Made by a program: the position numbers and the translations under genes
Notes under the pieces: generated by a model
Told to the model about the DNA's origin: nothing
Seen by the model: the letters and a program-made list of their open reading frames with translations, nothing else
Databases searched by the model: none
DNA from: an uncultured Rhodospirillales bacterium
GTDB taxonomy: Bacteria; Pseudomonadota; Alphaproteobacteria; Acetobacterales; Acetobacteraceae
Reading direction: 5' to 3'
Length of the DNA stretch: 44,087 nucleotides
Assembly: GCA_903845065.1 (NCBI GenBank)
Contig: CAIMWH010000068.1
Coordinates: 1-44,087, forward strand
Part shown: positions 33,036 through 41,346 of the stretch, one piece after another
Numbering within the stretch: the stretch's first letter is position 1
Layout: each line of letters begins with the position of its first letter

Positions 33036-34313
33036 TCAGGCCGCCAGTAATTCAGCGATCGTCCCCAATGACGGCACCTTGTCCGCCGGCCCCATCGCCG
33101 CCAGCGTCGGCGCCGCGCGGAAGATATGCGCCGCGGCCCGCTCGATATCCTCGATCGTCACCGCCTCGATCTTCGCCACTGTCTCCGCCGTCGGCACCAC
33201 GCGGCCGAACACCTGCACCTGCCGCGCCAACTGCTCGCACCGGCTGCCGGTGCTTTCGAGCGACATCAGCAGGCTCGCCTTCACCTGCGCCCGCGCCCGC
33301 TGCAATTCCGGCGCGCCGATCTCGTACTGCACCTTGCGCAGCTCCTCCAGCACCACCGGCATCAACTCCGCCGCCTCGCTCTCCCCGGTCCCGGCATAGA
33401 TGCCGAACAACCCGCCATCCATGTACGGCGCGTTGAACGAGTAGATCGAATACACCAGCCCGCGCTTCTCCCGCACCTCCTGGAACAACCGGGATGACAT
33501 CCCGCCCCCCAGCAGCGTCGAAAGCAGCATGGTCGGATAATACTCCGCATCCCCATACGCCACCGACGGAAACCCCAGCACGATATGCACCTGGTCCAGA
33601 TCGCGATCCTCGCGAAACTCGCCCCCGCCATAAATCCCCGGCACCGCGGCCGAAGCCGGCAGCCGCGGCAGATCGGCGAAATTCGCCTGCACCAGCTCCA
33701 GGAACCGCTCGTGCTCGATATTCCCCGCCGCCGCCACCACCGAATTGGCCGCCGCATAATGCCGCTTCATATACCCGGTCAGCACATCGCGCTTCATCGT
33801 GCGAATGCCTTCCTCGGTCCCCAGCACCGGCCGCCACATCGGCTGGGTCGGATACGCGGTCTCCTGGAAATGGTCGAAAATGATGTCGTCCGGCGTGTCG
33901 TTGGCCTGCCCGATCTCCTGCAGGATCACCCCGCGCTCGCGCTCCAGCTCATCCGGATCGAAGCTCGAATGGGTCAGGATATCCCCGATGATATCCGCCC
34001 CCAGCGCCACATCCTCCTTCAACAGCTTCACATAAAACGCCGTCTGCTCGCGCGCGGTGTAGGCATTGATATGCCCCCCCACCGCCTCGATCTCCTCGGC
34101 AATCTGCGTCGCCGTCCGCCGCTCCGTCCCCTTGAACGCCATGTGCTCAAGGAAATGCGAAACCCCGTTCTCCTCCGCCGTCTCGTTGCGGGTCCCCGAG
34201 GCGACGTACGCCCCGAGCGACACGGTCTCAACCCGGTCCATCCGCTCGGTCACAACGGTAAGCCCGGAAGGCAGGCGGGTCAGGCGGATGGCGCCGTTGG
34301 CGGGTTCGGACAT
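33036..34313 (-). CDS. M16-family zinc peptidase (mitochondrial processing peptidase-like)
   Basis: 425 residues. The inverted zinc motif HFLEHMAFKGT (HxxEH) is near residue 58, and the third ligand Glu lies about 70-80 residues later in the EDVALGADIIGDIL region. The start LTRLPSGLTVVTERMDRVETVSLG and the glycine-rich LLGGGMSSRLFQEVREKRGLVYSIY in the C-terminal half complete the usual architecture. It is a cytosolic or periplasmic peptidase of the PMPCB-like bacterial group. AGGAA before the ATG supports the start. In many alphaproteobacteria this gene directly follows thrC; here a foreign-looking gene and about 90-170 bp gaps lie between them. Confidence 0.93.
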   Translation of the reverse strand: MSEPANGAIRLTRLPSGLTVVTERMDRVETVSLGAYVASGTRNETAEENGVSHFLEHMAFKGTERRTATQIAEEIEAVGGHINAYTAREQTAFYVKLLKEDVALGADIIGDILTHSSFDPDELERERGVILQEIGQANDTPDDIIFDHFQETAYPTQPMWRPVLGTEEGIRTMKRDVLTGYMKRHYAAANSVVAAAGNIEHERFLELVQANFADLPRLPASAAVPGIYGGGEFREDRDLDQVHIVLGFPSVAYGDAEYYPTMLLSTLLGGGMSSRLFQEVREKRGLVYSIYSFNAPYMDGGLFGIYAGTGESEAAELMPVVLEELRKVQYEIGAPELQRARAQVKASLLMSLESTGSRCEQLARQVQVFGRVVPTAETVAKIEAVTIEDIERAAAHIFRAAPTLAAMGPADKVPSLGTIAELLAA

Positions 34314-34486
34314 GCGGCATTCCTATCGGCAAAGAGAATACAGTGCGTAGCGCCGGCCAGCCCCGGGGGCAACGTGCTGGCGGCGGGTCCGGCATGCACG
34401 GCACCATCCGGCACCGTGCACACGCTCATGGATATGGGGTGCGCGCACCGCGCAAGGCACCCCCGGCCCCGCGATTTTCGCAACGT

Positions 34487-35482
34487 TCAGAAATACGCCC
34501 CGAACGCCTCGCGCGGCGCATCCTCCGTGGTGACAAGCTGCGCGGTATACTTCGCCGCCTCGAGCGGCGTGATGAAGTGCTCCCGGTTGATCTGCCGCAG
34601 CACGCCGGTGTGCTCATACCGCCGCCCGGTCACCCCGAAGAACAGCTGCATCACCCCGCCCATATACACCGCCTTGCGCCGCAACACCTTCTCGATATGC
34701 ACCCCGATCCCCATCGCATACGTCCCGCAGGACAGCAGCGCCACGTCGAAATCCTTCTCCGACACCGCCTTGATCAGCGCATCCTGCGTCTGGAACCAGT
34801 CGTCATGCGGATAGAACTCCCGCGCCAGCCCCGAATAGGTGATCGGCACCGTCACGAAGTCGATCTCGAACTCCGGATACTCATAGTCCTTGAAGAACTT
34901 CTGCCGGTTGGCAAAATTCGCCACGATGCTGTCCGTCATCGGCGAAACCACCAGCACCTTCTTCCCCGCCAGCGTCGGCTGGAACGCCCGCAACATGGTG
35001 AAAGGCCCCTTCACCAGGCTCTCGATGAACCGATACGGGTAGCACCGCAAATCCGGCCGCCGCGCCAGCAAGTCCTCCATCAGGGAGATATAGTGCTCCT
35101 TGTTGGGAAACTCCTCCTGGAAGCGATGCTTGACCGTCTGCTCCGGAAAATAGATCGACATATACTGCCGGTTCGACAGCGTCAGTATCCGGGAACTCCG
35201 ATAATTCTCCTCCAGCTCCCGCACAAACCGCGCATAGGACGCGCGCGGATCGCCGAAATCATAGAACCCGTTCATCTCCGAAACCATCGGCACGAACATG
35301 TCCAGATGGCGCTCCAACTGCCGCTCCATCTGCCGCGGCGGCAACCCATGCACCCGCCGCCAGTTCACCAACGCCTTGGTATCGCTCCCGCCGATCCGCG
35401 AGATGAAAACCGGCGCATCCTCCCCCAACGCGGCAACCATGTCGGCGTAGCAGGTCTCGGGGGTGGAAATGAAACTCGACAT
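34487..35482 (-). CDS. Putative GT-D-fold glycosyltransferase-like protein
   Basis: 331 residues, no signal peptide, AGGAG before the ATG. Near the start is PVFISRIGGSDTKAL, resembling the I-x-R-(F/I)-G-x-(G/S)-(E/D) motif of GT-D (DUF1792) enzymes. The C-terminal third has KKVLVVSPMTDSIVANF, then DFDVALLSCGTYAMGIGVHI and KAVYMGGVMQLFFGVTGRRYE, a pattern seen in sugar-related proteins of polysaccharide clusters. No other polysaccharide genes are nearby. It is inserted between thrC and the M16 peptidase gene, which are neighbours in many relatives. The family call is from pattern recall, so moderate at best; the acceptor and donor are unknown. Confidence 0.55.
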   Translation of the reverse strand: MSSFISTPETCYADMVAALGEDAPVFISRIGGSDTKALVNWRRVHGLPPRQMERQLERHLDMFVPMVSEMNGFYDFGDPRASYARFVRELEENYRSSRILTLSNRQYMSIYFPEQTVKHRFQEEFPNKEHYISLMEDLLARRPDLRCYPYRFIESLVKGPFTMLRAFQPTLAGKKVLVVSPMTDSIVANFANRQKFFKDYEYPEFEIDFVTVPITYSGLAREFYPHDDWFQTQDALIKAVSEKDFDVALLSCGTYAMGIGVHIEKVLRRKAVYMGGVMQLFFGVTGRRYEHTGVLRQINREHFITPLEAAKYTAQLVTTEDAPREAFGAYF

Positions 35483-35574
35483 GGAACACTCCTCTGCTGC
35501 CTGCCATATCGACGGCGTCGGCCCAGTCTATCACCGATGCCCCGGCGCACATCCCTCTGCGCGGTTGAAATGAC

Positions 35575-36975
35575 TCAACCGTGATTGCGCCGCGCCAACC
35601 CCCGCACATGCCCCTGGATCGTCGCCACATCCGCCGGCACCACGGTGAACCGCTCCGCCCGATCATACAAATCCGCCAGGTGCTTCGGCAACGCCGGCCG
35701 CACCCCGGTCGCCTGCTCCATCGCATCGGGGAACTTCGCCGGATGCGCCGTCGCCATCGCCACCATCGGCACCCCCGCCACCCCATGCGCCCGCGCCGCC
35801 GCAATCCCGATCGCCGAATGCGGATCGGCCAGATACCCCGCCGCATCATGCAACCGCCGGATTTCCGCCAATGTCCCCGGATCATCCAGCGTGAACGCCC
35901 GGAACAGCGCCGTCGCCCGCCCCCACGCCGCATCCGAAACCGGCATCCGCCCCTCGGCCCTGAACCGCGTCATCACCGCCGCCGTGGCGGCCCCGTCATG
36001 CTCCAGCAACTCGAACAGCAACCGCTCGAAATTCGAACTCACCTGGATATCCATGCTCGGTGACAGCGAAGGCTCCACCGGCTGCATCGACATGTCGTTG
36101 TCCGTCAGGAACCGCGACAAAATATTATTGCGATTAGACCCGATCACCAGCCGCGAAATCGGCAGCCCCATCCGCCGCGCCGCCCACGCCGCCAGCACAT
36201 TGCCGAAATTCCCCGTCGGCACCGAAAACGCCACCTCCCGATCCGGCGCCCCCAGCGCCAGCGCGGACGCCACATAATACGGAATCTGCGCCGCCACCCG
36301 CGCCCAGTTGATCGAATTCACCGCCGAAAGCTGCATCTCGCGCCGGAACGGCGCGTCGGCAAACATCGCCTTCACCAGATCCTGGCAATCGTCGAACGTC
36401 CCCTCCACCGCCAGGTTGCTGACATTGGCATCCATCACCGTCGTCATCTGCCGCCGCTGCACCTCGCTGGTGCGGTTGTGCGGATGCAGGATCACGATAT
36501 CCACCCGCTCCCGCCCCGCACACGCCTCGATCGCCGCCGACCCGGTATCGCCCGAAGTGGCCCCCACAATCGTCACCCGCGCGTCCTGCTCGGTCAGCAC
36601 ATGATCGAACAACCGCCCGAGCAGTTGCATCGCCATGTCCTTGAACGCCAGCGTCGGCCCGTGGAACAACTCCTGCGCCCACAAATTGGCGTCCAGTTGC
36701 ACCAGCGGCGCCACCGCCGGATGCGCGAACCCGCCATAGGCCTCGCCGCACAGCCGCTGCAACGTGGCGAACGGAATGGTATCGCCCACAAACGGCCGCA
36801 TCACCCGCGCCGCCAGCTCCGCATACGGCAGCCCACGCAACGCCCGCCAATCCGCCGCCACGAAATGCGGCCAGCTTTCCGGCACATACAACCCGCCATC
36901 GGGTGCCAGCCCGGCCAGCAACACGCCGGTGAAATCGGTCGCGGGCGCCTGCCCGCGGGTGGAAATATAGCGCAT
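35575..36975 (-). CDS. thrC: Threonine synthase
   Basis: 466 residues, as expected for the longer bacterial form. The start MRYISTRGQAPATDFTGVLLAG-APDGGLYVPESWP is the family N-terminus. The PLP lysine is in ELFHGPTLAFKDMAMQ, and the phosphate-binding region is GATSGDTGSAAIEA. It converts O-phospho-L-homoserine to L-threonine and phosphate. GAGG about nine bases before the ATG supports the start. It heads a minus-strand series that continues with the GT-D-like and M16 genes. No leader peptide or riboswitch is visible upstream (36976-37133). Confidence 0.96.
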   Translation of the reverse strand: MRYISTRGQAPATDFTGVLLAGLAPDGGLYVPESWPHFVAADWRALRGLPYAELAARVMRPFVGDTIPFATLQRLCGEAYGGFAHPAVAPLVQLDANLWAQELFHGPTLAFKDMAMQLLGRLFDHVLTEQDARVTIVGATSGDTGSAAIEACAGRERVDIVILHPHNRTSEVQRRQMTTVMDANVSNLAVEGTFDDCQDLVKAMFADAPFRREMQLSAVNSINWARVAAQIPYYVASALALGAPDREVAFSVPTGNFGNVLAAWAARRMGLPISRLVIGSNRNNILSRFLTDNDMSMQPVEPSLSPSMDIQVSSNFERLLFELLEHDGAATAAVMTRFRAEGRMPVSDAAWGRATALFRAFTLDDPGTLAEIRRLHDAAGYLADPHSAIGIAAARAHGVAGVPMVAMATAHPAKFPDAMEQATGVRPALPKHLADLYDRAERFTVVPADVATIQGHVRGLARRNHG

Positions 36976-37133
36976 GGGTCTGGCCTCGGCTCGGACGTTG
37001 CCGCCTTCTCCGCCAAGACCCGCCCCGGATCAACCATCATCGCTGCGGGGCTGCCTCGTGGTGCATCTTCTCTTTCCTATCGCGCGGCGCCAGTATGCCC
37101 CCCGACACCCCCCCACCCGAGGACACGACCCAA

Positions 37134-37535
37134 ATGAAAAAAGGCATCAAGCAACTTCTCGCCGAGGCAGAAGCCCAGATCGCCCGCGTTCCCGCCGCCG
37201 AAGCGGTGAAAATGGTCGGCCAGGAAGGCGTCGTCTTCGTCGACATCCGGGACCCCCGCGAAATCGAACGCGAAGGCACCATCCCCGGCGCCTTCCGCTG
37301 CACCCGCGGCATGCTCGAATTCTGGATCGACCCCGACAGCCCCTACCACAAGCCCATTTTCGCCGAGGACAAGAAGTTCGTCTTCTTCTGCGCCGCCGGC
37401 TGGCGCTCCGCCCTCTCGGCCAAAACCGCCCAGGACATGGGCCTCGAAAACGTCGCCGATATCGTGGGCGGCCTCACCGCCTTCCGCGAAGCCGGCGGCC
37501 CCGTCGAAGCCCTCGCCCCCAAAAAGCCTGCATGA
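37134..37535 (+). CDS. Single-domain rhodanese
   Basis: 133 residues from the ATG at 37134; an in-frame ATG at 37095 would add 13 proline-rich residues and seems less likely. VFVDIRDPREIEREGTIPGA is the N-terminal rhodanese block and the active-site loop is CAAGWR with Cys86. KTAQDMGLENVADIVGGLTAF is the usual C-terminal part. It transfers sulfane sulfur through a cysteine persulfide; donor and acceptor are unknown. Its stop overlaps the start of the PLP decarboxylase-like gene (ATGA), so the two are made together. Confidence 0.92.
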   Translation: MKKGIKQLLAEAEAQIARVPAAEAVKMVGQEGVVFVDIRDPREIEREGTIPGAFRCTRGMLEFWIDPDSPYHKPIFAEDKKFVFFCAAGWRSALSAKTAQDMGLENVADIVGGLTAFREAGGPVEALAPKKPA

Positions 37536-38950
37536 GCCAAGATCCGGGCGCCCTCTTCGCACGCGCGGCGGCCCTCGCCACCGCCTACCGGCGCGAAATC
37601 GCCGACGCGAAACAGCGCCCGGATCACAACTACAGCGCCGCCGTCGTGGACTGGGACGCCACAACCCCCGAACACGGCCTCCCCGCCGAGGCCGTGCTCG
37701 AGGAACTCGTCACCCGCGCCACCCCCGGCCTGCACGCCAGCACCGGCCCGCGCTTCTTCGGCTGGGTGATCGGCGCCTCCCACCCCGCCGGCGTTGCGGC
37801 CGACTGGATGACCTCAACCTGGGGCCAGAACGTCGGCAACCACCAGGCCGCCCCCGCGGCCTCCGCCGCCGAACTCGTCGCCGGCCGCTGGCTCGTCGAT
37901 ATCCTCGGCCTGCCCGCCGAAAGCTCCGTCGGCTTCGTCACCGGCGCCACCATGGCCAACCTCGTCGGCCTCGCCGCCGGCCGCAGCGAAGTGCTCCGCC
38001 GCGTCGGCTGGGATGTCGAGGCCGACGGCCTCTTCGGCGCCCCGCCCATCCGCGTCGTCGTCGGCGAGGATGTCCACGTCTCCGCCCTCTCCGCCCTGCA
38101 ATTCCTCGGCCTCGGCCACGCCCGCGTCACCCGCATCGCGACGGACGCCGAAGGCCGCATGATCCCCGAAGCCCTCCAGGCCGCCCTCGCGGGCACCACC
38201 GGCCCCCTCATCGTCATGCTGCAAGCCGGCCAGATCAACACCGGCGCATCCGACCCGTTCCCCGAAATCGTCCCCATCGCCCGCGCCCACGGCGCCTGGA
38301 TTCACGTCGATGGCGCCTTCGGCCTCTGGGCGCAAGCCAGCCCCGCTTACGCCCATCTCGCTGCCGGCGTCGAACTCTGCGACTCCTGGGCCACCGACGG
38401 CCACAAATGGCTGCAAACCCCCTACGACTGCGGCTTCGCCATCGTGCGCGACCCCGAAGCCCACCGCCGCGCCATGGCCTTCGGCGCCAGCTACCTCCCC
38501 GCCGTCGCCGCCGGCGAACGTGACCCCACCCACTACGTCCCCGAACTCTCCCGCCGCGCCCGCGGCTTCACCACCTGGGCCATGCTGCGCCACTACGGCC
38601 GCAGCGGCCTCGCCGCCATGGTCGCCCACTGCTGCGCCATGGCCCGCCAGATCGCCACAACCGTCGCCACCGAACCCGGCATCAGCGTGGTCAACGAAGT
38701 CGTCCTCAACCAGGCCATCCTCTGCTTCGGCGGCAACCTCCCCCTCGAAGAAAGCAACCGCCTCACCCTGGCCACCATCGCCCGCCTGCAAGCCGACGGA
38801 ACCGCCTTCGCCGGCGCCTCCCAATGGCGCGGCCAATGGCTGATGCGAGTCTCCGTCAGCGGCCACGGCACCACCGAAGCCGACGCCCGCCTCACCGCGG
38901 ACGCCATCACCACCTCCTGGCGCGCCGTGCGGGGGCAGAACGCGGGGTAG
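37532..38950 (+). CDS. Group II PLP-dependent decarboxylase-family enzyme
   Basis: 472 residues from the ATG overlapping the rhodanese stop; the longer open frame from 36974 is a shadow. GFVTGATMANLVGLAAGR and the PLP-lysine segment TDGHKWLQTPYDCGFAIV identify the aromatic-L-amino-acid/glutamate decarboxylase fold. WIHVDGAFGLWA carries the PLP aspartate, with Gly where many members have Ala (HVDAA). The protein could be a decarboxylase or a lyase such as a tyrosine- or cysteine-sulfinate-type enzyme. The coupling to a rhodanese suggests, but does not prove, a sulfur-containing amino acid. It ends at the second copy of the palindromic repeat. Confidence 0.85.
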   Translation: MSQDPGALFARAAALATAYRREIADAKQRPDHNYSAAVVDWDATTPEHGLPAEAVLEELVTRATPGLHASTGPRFFGWVIGASHPAGVAADWMTSTWGQNVGNHQAAPAASAAELVAGRWLVDILGLPAESSVGFVTGATMANLVGLAAGRSEVLRRVGWDVEADGLFGAPPIRVVVGEDVHVSALSALQFLGLGHARVTRIATDAEGRMIPEALQAALAGTTGPLIVMLQAGQINTGASDPFPEIVPIARAHGAWIHVDGAFGLWAQASPAYAHLAAGVELCDSWATDGHKWLQTPYDCGFAIVRDPEAHRRAMAFGASYLPAVAAGERDPTHYVPELSRRARGFTTWAMLRHYGRSGLAAMVAHCCAMARQIATTVATEPGISVVNEVVLNQAILCFGGNLPLEESNRLTLATIARLQADGTAFAGASQWRGQWLMRVSVSGHGTTEADARLTADAITTSWRAVRGQNAG

Positions 38951-39020
38951 CAAGCGCTTCTTTTTGAAAAAAGAAGCAAAAACTTTCTATCCGATGGCTT
39001 CTCCGCTCTCTTTGGAGAGA
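38951..39020. repeat. Palindromic terminator-like repeat, copy 2 (degenerate)
   Basis: Bases 38951-39004 closely match one arm of the element at 31131-31256, allowing small differences; both contain a hairpin GCTTCTTTTT...AAAAAGAAGC and then GGCTTC. The second arm is mostly lost here; a small hairpin CTCTC-tttg-GAGAG (39006-39019) and a GAGCCAATCC remnant follow. As with copy 1 it sits exactly between convergent genes, just after the stop at 38950 and before the stop at 39032, and can end both transcripts. Confidence 0.78.
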
Positions 39021-39031
39021 TCGAGCCAATC

Positions 39032-39982
39032 CTAGTTCGTCACCACATTATAAGACCGCAGTTCCTCCGCCGTCAGAAACCGCATCCCATAACTCGTCTG
39101 ATCCGAGAACTCGACCAGGAACCGCAGCGACAACCGCATCTCCACCAGGAACAGCGCGATATACGCCGATGTCTGCGCCGAATACTGCTGGATATCCCGC
39201 ACCCGCTCATCCACGATCGACTTGTACACCCCACCCTGCTGGAAAAAATCCCGCTCGGTGAACTTGTTCGTCGGTGACTTCGCGTTCTCCCGGTCCACCC
39301 ACGCCGAAACCTCGTACCGCTTCACCGCATGCTTCGGGTAGCGATCATTGAACTCATCCACCGAACCCGGAATCGTCGCCAGATCGTTGAGCAGCGCATC
39401 CGCCTGGTTGGTCGAGAACATATGCACCCCGAACCGCCCGCCGGCCTCCACCGTCCGCACGGTACCGCCGAGGAACATGAAGTTGCACGCGCTCGCGCAC
39501 CACGATCCGGTCGTCACCTTGGTCGCCAACCCGGCCGAGCGCACCATCCGCCCGATCTTCATCCCCTCCAGCAGCGAACCGCCAGGCGAAAAGAACTGCA
39601 CCTCCAGCACCGGCTTGGCCGCCGCGATCGCCGCCCCGAACCGCACCGCATCGCCATCGTTCACCCCGCCCCACACGATCAGGATGGTGCCCTTGGGCGT
39701 CTTGATCGGCACGAAATGCAGGTTGTCCTCCGAGAACGCCACCTGCCGGTTGAACGGCACCGGCAAGGTCTCGAATATCGCGTCGATCCGCTGCACCTGG
39801 AATGCCCGCGCCGCGGCCGGCTGCGCGCTCTGCGCCGCCGTCGCCGGGCGCGATCCGTTCTGCAACGTCGCCGGATCATCCGCCGGAACCGCCGCCGCCG
39901 GCGTCCCGTTCTGCTGTGCCGAGGCCGCGCCGGCAGCGAGGAACCCCGCCGTCAACGCCGCCCAGAACAGCCGGCGCATCAT
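39032..39982 (-). CDS. Secreted ClpP/crotonase-fold protease-like protein
   Basis: 316 residues from the ATG at 39982, which overlaps the stop of the lipoprotein gene (ATGA). A Sec signal peptide is clear (MMRRLFWAALTAGFLAAGAASAQ) and a low-complexity Ala/Pro/Gln linker follows to about residue 60. The fold core has FFSPGGSLLEGMKIGRMVR, then TTGSWCASACNFMFLGG with the presumed nucleophile Ser164 between two cysteines, and GGRFGVHMF with a histidine that may complete the site. This is the pattern of periplasmic ClpP-like proteins common in alphaproteobacteria. The two cysteines around the serine could form a disulfide in the periplasm. Substrate unknown. Confidence 0.75.
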   Translation of the reverse strand: MMRRLFWAALTAGFLAAGAASAQQNGTPAAAVPADDPATLQNGSRPATAAQSAQPAAARAFQVQRIDAIFETLPVPFNRQVAFSEDNLHFVPIKTPKGTILIVWGGVNDGDAVRFGAAIAAAKPVLEVQFFSPGGSLLEGMKIGRMVRSAGLATKVTTGSWCASACNFMFLGGTVRTVEAGGRFGVHMFSTNQADALLNDLATIPGSVDEFNDRYPKHAVKRYEVSAWVDRENAKSPTNKFTERDFFQQGGVYKSIVDERVRDIQQYSAQTSAYIALFLVEMRLSLRFLVEFSDQTSYGMRFLTAEELRSYNVVTN

Positions 39983-40494
39983 GTCCGCGCCACCCATTGG
40001 CCATCGCCGCCACGGCAATAGCGGTTGTTCTGCACCACTTCCTCGCCCTTGATGTAGGCGGTCTCGCGCACCATCCGGCACTCCCCGCCATTGGACTCGC
40101 GCTGCACCGAAGTCACCGTCGAGGAGCCGCGCACATCGGTGTTGCGCGCCGAGTTCCACGCCACCGGCCGCGGCGGCGGCGCCGTCGTCGCGCTGTTGCT
40201 CGGATACGTCACCGGCGCCGCCAAAGCCTGCTGCGTCGCATTCTCCGCCCGCGCCCGATCCTGCTCATCCAGCCGCTTGCCGATGCTGCTGCCCACCAGG
40301 AAGCCCGCGCCACCGCCCACGATCATCCCGATCGCCGTGCCCGCGCTGCCGCCAATGGCGTGCCCGATCAACCCGCCGGCCGTCGCGCCGCCGAGGCCGC
40401 CGAGCAGCCCACCAGTCTGCTGCTGGTTTTCGCAACCGCCGAGAAGTGGAACCATCACCAGGGCGGCCAAGGTTGCGCTGCGGGAAATGCCCAT
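39979..40494 (-). CDS. Glycine-zipper outer-membrane lipoprotein
   Basis: 171 residues from the ATG at 40494 (AGAAGG eight bases upstream; a TTG at 40512 is rejected). The signal peptide ends in a lipobox, PLLGGC, so the protein should be lipidated at Cys and sorted by Lol. A glycine-zipper stretch follows: GGLLGGLGGATAGGLIG and IGMIVGGGAGFLVG, as in the 17-kDa surface antigen/SlyB-like families. The rest is polar with two cysteines near the C-terminus (GGECRMV and RYCRGG) that may form a disulfide. Co-transcribed with the ClpP-like secreted protein, suggesting a joint envelope function. Confidence 0.85.
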   Translation of the reverse strand: MGISRSATLAALVMVPLLGGCENQQQTGGLLGGLGGATAGGLIGHAIGGSAGTAIGMIVGGGAGFLVGSSIGKRLDEQDRARAENATQQALAAPVTYPSNSATTAPPPRPVAWNSARNTDVRGSSTVTSVQRESNGGECRMVRETAYIKGEEVVQNNRYCRGGDGQWVART

Positions 40495-40600
40495 GACTGA
40501 TACCTTCTGCAATCTTATTAAGATGATAGCGCCGCCACGCCCGCCCGTTCAAGCAAACCGAACATCACATTATCGCTGCCGCCATCAGCGCACGCGTAAA

Positions 40601-40630
40601 CCGCCCCTCCCGCCGAGGCAGGAGGGGCGG
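40601..40630 (-). terminator. Hairpin downstream of the Hsp20 gene
   Basis: CCGCCCCTCC (40601-40610) pairs perfectly with GGAGGGGCGG (40621-40630) around a 10-base loop. It lies 28 bp beyond the stop of the minus-strand Hsp20 gene, and on that strand it is followed by GTTTAC. A strong GC stem with a short T run is a reasonable intrinsic terminator for hsp20. Confidence 0.7.
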
Positions 40631-40657
40631 CAACGCTCCAGCGGCCGAAGCCCCGGC

Positions 40658-41149
40658 TCAGCCGGCCTTCACCTCGATCTTGCGAACCTCCTTCGCGGCG
40701 GCCTTGCTGCGCGGCACCATCACCTTCAGCACGCCCTTCTCGAAGTGCGCCTCAACCTTGTCCGCATCCGCCTCGAACGGCAGCGCAAGCCGCCGCATGA
40801 ACGTCCCGTAGGACCGCTCGACGAGGTGATAGTGCTTCTTCTCGTCCTTCTCCTCCTTCGAGGCCTCGTGCTTGGCCCGCAACGTCAACTCCCCGTCGGA
40901 CACCTGCACCTCGATGTCCTTCTGATCCACGCCCGGAAGTTCCGCCGTCACCTCCAGCCCCGCATCCGTCTCCGCCACATTCACCTTCGGCATCAGGAAC
41001 CCGTTCGAAAGCTCCGGCATCGGCGCCAGCCAATCCCGCGAGAAGCTATCGAAAATCCGGTCCATCTCCCGCCGCAAACTCACCAGCGGATCGCTCGGTG
41101 CCGACACGTCCGAAGACCGCCAAAACGGCGCAAGTGCTTTGAGTTTCAT
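40658..41149 (-). CDS. Hsp20/alpha-crystallin small heat-shock protein
   Basis: 163 residues from the ATG at 41149; AGGAG eight bases upstream favours it over the GTG at 41158. After an N-terminal arm with SLRREMDRIFDSFSRDW comes the alpha-crystallin domain (about residues 52-145): KVNVAETDAGLEVTAELPGV, the loop KEEKDEKKHYHLVERSYGTFMRRLALP and GVLKVMVPR. It ends RKIEVKAG with the I-x-V anchor used in oligomer assembly. It is an ATP-independent holdase. The leader region has an inverted repeat at 41188-41204; I do not see a clear ROSE thermometer or CIRCE element. Confidence 0.93.
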   Translation of the reverse strand: MKLKALAPFWRSSDVSAPSDPLVSLRREMDRIFDSFSRDWLAPMPELSNGFLMPKVNVAETDAGLEVTAELPGVDQKDIEVQVSDGELTLRAKHEASKEEKDEKKHYHLVERSYGTFMRRLALPFEADADKVEAHFEKGVLKVMVPRSKAAAKEVRKIEVKAG

Positions 41150-41187
41150 GAGTTTCACTCCTAATTCCGCCGGGGCGTGGGCCTAAT

Positions 41188-41204
41188 CGGTTCGATCCTT
41201 GAAC
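41188..41204. promoter_or_regulatory. Inverted repeat upstream of hsp20
   Basis: GGTTC (41188-41192) and GAACC (41200-41204) form a 5-bp-arm inverted repeat 38-55 bases upstream of the hsp20 ATG. It may be an operator or part of an RNA structure in the leader. It does not match CIRCE. A heat-shock sigma promoter (CTTG...) is not evident on the minus strand. Confidence 0.3.
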
Positions 41205-41346
41205 CAGAAACAAATCCCCGCGCGACGGCAACCTGTCTAGAACATCGCCCCCATCGCCGCACTGATGCAGATCAACCCCTGCCGCCCCTTCACACCACCC
41301 CCCGCTCGGGTCCAACATGAAGCCGCCCTAGAGGAGTTCCCACACC

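Noticed and set aside
41186-41206. tRNA T-loop-like GGTTCGATCC
   Set aside because: The flanks do not form the 5-bp T-stem and no acceptor, D or anticodon arms can be drawn; it is part of the inverted repeat upstream of hsp20.
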